DNA of 6,215 nt from Campylobacteraceae bacterium (GTDB taxonomy: Bacteria; Campylobacterota; Campylobacteria; Campylobacterales; UBA6016): positions 1 through 6,215 of the forward strand of contig JAEMQC010000066.1 of NCBI GenBank assembly GCA_022758985.1, given 5' to 3'. The notes beneath the pieces were generated by a model. It was not told the origin of the DNA. It saw only the letters and a program-made list of their open reading frames with translations, and did no database searches. Each line of letters opens with the position of its first letter. Position 1 is the first letter of the stretch. Made by a program: the position numbers and the translations under genes. Below, in pieces: positions 5,174-6,215 of the stretch.

Positions 5174-6215
5174 ACGTTCGAAGAGTACAAAAAAGCCGTA
5201 CAAAAACTAAACGAATGGGCGCTTGCGTACTATACGCTTGACGCCCCGCTGGTAACGGACGATGAATACGACAGGCTTTATCGAGCGGTAAAGGATTTTG
5301 AGGCGACGAACGGCGAGTTGATAGATCCGAATAGTCCGACTCAAAGGGTCGGCGGCGTAGCGCTGGATGAATTTGAAAAGGCGAAGCATCTAGAGCAGAT
5401 GTATTCGCTTGAGGATATATTTGACGAAGAGGAGCTGTCCGAGTGGATCGGCCGTATACATAAGACCTCTACCGATGTGGATTTCGTGTGTGAACCTAAA
5501 TTTGACGGCGCCAGCCTAAATCTCGTGTATGAGGGCGGAATGCTTGTAAAGGCGATCACTAGAGGGGACGGCGTAGAGGGAGAGATGGTATTAAACAACG
5601 CAAAAACTATCAAAAGCATCCCGCTGCTCATCTCCCATAAAGGGCTTTGCGAAGTACGCGGCGAAGTAGTGATATTCAAGGAGGCTTTTGAGAAAATCAA
5701 CGAAGAGCGTCTAAGAGAAAACCAGAGTCTATTCGCAAATCCCAGAAACGCAGCCGCCGGGAGTCTTAGACAGCTAGACCCGGCTATTACTGCAAAAAGG
5801 GAGCTTGTTTTTTATCCTTACGGTCTAGGTAAAAACGATTTAGGGCTCAAAAGCCAGGTCGAGTGCGCAGAATTTTTAAAAAGAGAGGGGTTTTTGGTTC
5901 CTCCAAAATCGTACTACTGCAAAAATGAGCAAGAGGTGTTGAAGGCATATGAAGACCTGAAGCAAAACAGAGACGCTCTGCCTATGATGCTTGATGGAAT
6001 GGTGATAAAGGTAAACTCTTTTGCACTTCAAGAGGAGCTCGGCTTTACGGTCAAATTCCCAAGATGGGCTGCTGCCTATAAATTTCCGGCCGTAGAGCGC
6101 CAAACGAAACTACTAGACGTAATATTCCAAGTCGGTAGAACAGGCACCGTGACTCCGGTGGCCGTGTTGGAGCCCGTGGATATAGAAGGGGTAGTGGTGG
6201 CAAGGGCTACGCTAC
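5171..6215 (+). CDS. ligA: NAD-dependent DNA ligase LigA, 5' part (cut by window end)
   Basis: LigA seals nicks in duplex DNA, joining Okazaki fragments and finishing repair, using NAD+. The first 348 residues are visible and open to the window edge; the whole protein is normally about 650 aa. Domain Ia carries the nicotinamide-mononucleotide site YYTLDAP...DDEYD (20-34), with Tyr in place of the His of E. coli at position 21. The adenylation domain shows the nucleophile Lys110 in EPKFDG (108-113), TRGDG (130-134), RGEVV (163-167), NPRNAAAGSLRQ (190-201), DGMVIK (275-280) and PRWAAAYKFPA (297-307). The OB-fold begins at about FQVGRTGTVTPVAVLEP (319-335) and is where the window ends. All visible catalytic residues are intact. 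The zinc-finger, HhH and BRCT domains lie outside the window. Confidence 0.96.
   Translation, partial: MTFEEYKKAVQKLNEWALAYYTLDAPLVTDDEYDRLYRAVKDFEATNGELIDPNSPTQRVGGVALDEFEKAKHLEQMYSLEDIFDEEELSEWIGRIHKTSTDVDFVCEPKFDGASLNLVYEGGMLVKAITRGDGVEGEMVLNNAKTIKSIPLLISHKGLCEVRGEVVIFKEAFEKINEERLRENQSLFANPRNAAAGSLRQLDPAITAKRELVFYPYGLGKNDLGLKSQVECAEFLKREGFLVPPKSYYCKNEQEVLKAYEDLKQNRDALPMMLDGMVIKVNSFALQEELGFTVKFPRWAAAYKFPAVERQTKLLDVIFQVGRTGTVTPVAVLEPVDIEGVVVARATL

Noticed and set aside
5341..5700. Minus-strand open frame of 119 aa inside ligA
   Set aside because: Its product is Ser/Pro/Thr-rich with no recognisable motif, and it lies wholly opposite the conserved adenylation domain of ligA; it is a codon-bias shadow.
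1..6215. Mobile elements, CRISPR arrays, tRNA or rRNA genes, defence systems
   Set aside because: Nearly every base lies in a recognised housekeeping gene; no spaced repeat array, transposase, integrase, structured RNA or terminal inverted repeat was seen.

Overview
The window reads as a stretch of an epsilonproteobacterial (Campylobacterota) chromosome, most likely a Campylobacter species. The evidence is the hobA gene, which is specific to this class, a shortened DNA polymerase III delta-prime protein, a dihydropteroate synthase with a long N-terminal extension, and the order hemW | nudix, lysC, hobA, holB, folP, ligA, which I recall from Campylobacter jejuni. By eye the base composition is only moderately AT-rich, higher in GC than C. 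jejuni. That points to one of the higher-GC, often oral, Campylobacter species; this is inference, not measured.

Layout. Positions 3-1043 (minus strand) hold hemW, a radical-SAM heme chaperone. Its reading frame only makes sense with a CTG start at 1043, because the first ATG would remove the iron-sulfur cysteines. A 71-bp divergent intergenic region (1044-1114) carries the probable promoters for both directions. From 1115 to the end, six plus-strand genes are packed tightly: rppH/nudH (1115-1588), lysC (1611-2816), hobA (2821-3357), holB (3367-4014), folP (4011-5159) and the 5' part of ligA (5171 onward, cut by the window end). The gaps are 22, 4, 9, -4 and 11 nt, which suggests one operon. 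A possible hairpin terminator or attenuator lies at the rppH/lysC junction.

Functionally, the run mixes RNA turnover (RppH), amino-acid and cell-wall precursor synthesis (aspartate kinase), folate synthesis (FolP) and three steps of DNA replication: initiation (HobA acting on DnaA), clamp loading (delta-prime) and nick sealing (LigA). Co-transcription would tie replication proteins to the supply of folate and diaminopimelate precursors.

There are no mobile elements, CRISPR arrays, tRNA or rRNA genes, and no gene-free stretch over 300 bases. This is ordinary core chromosome rather than an accessory island. I found no new system. The points worth checking are the CTG start of hemW, an internal ribosome-binding site in lysC that could make a separate regulatory subunit, the in-frame hobA-TAG-holB junction, and the uncharacterised N-terminal part of FolP.
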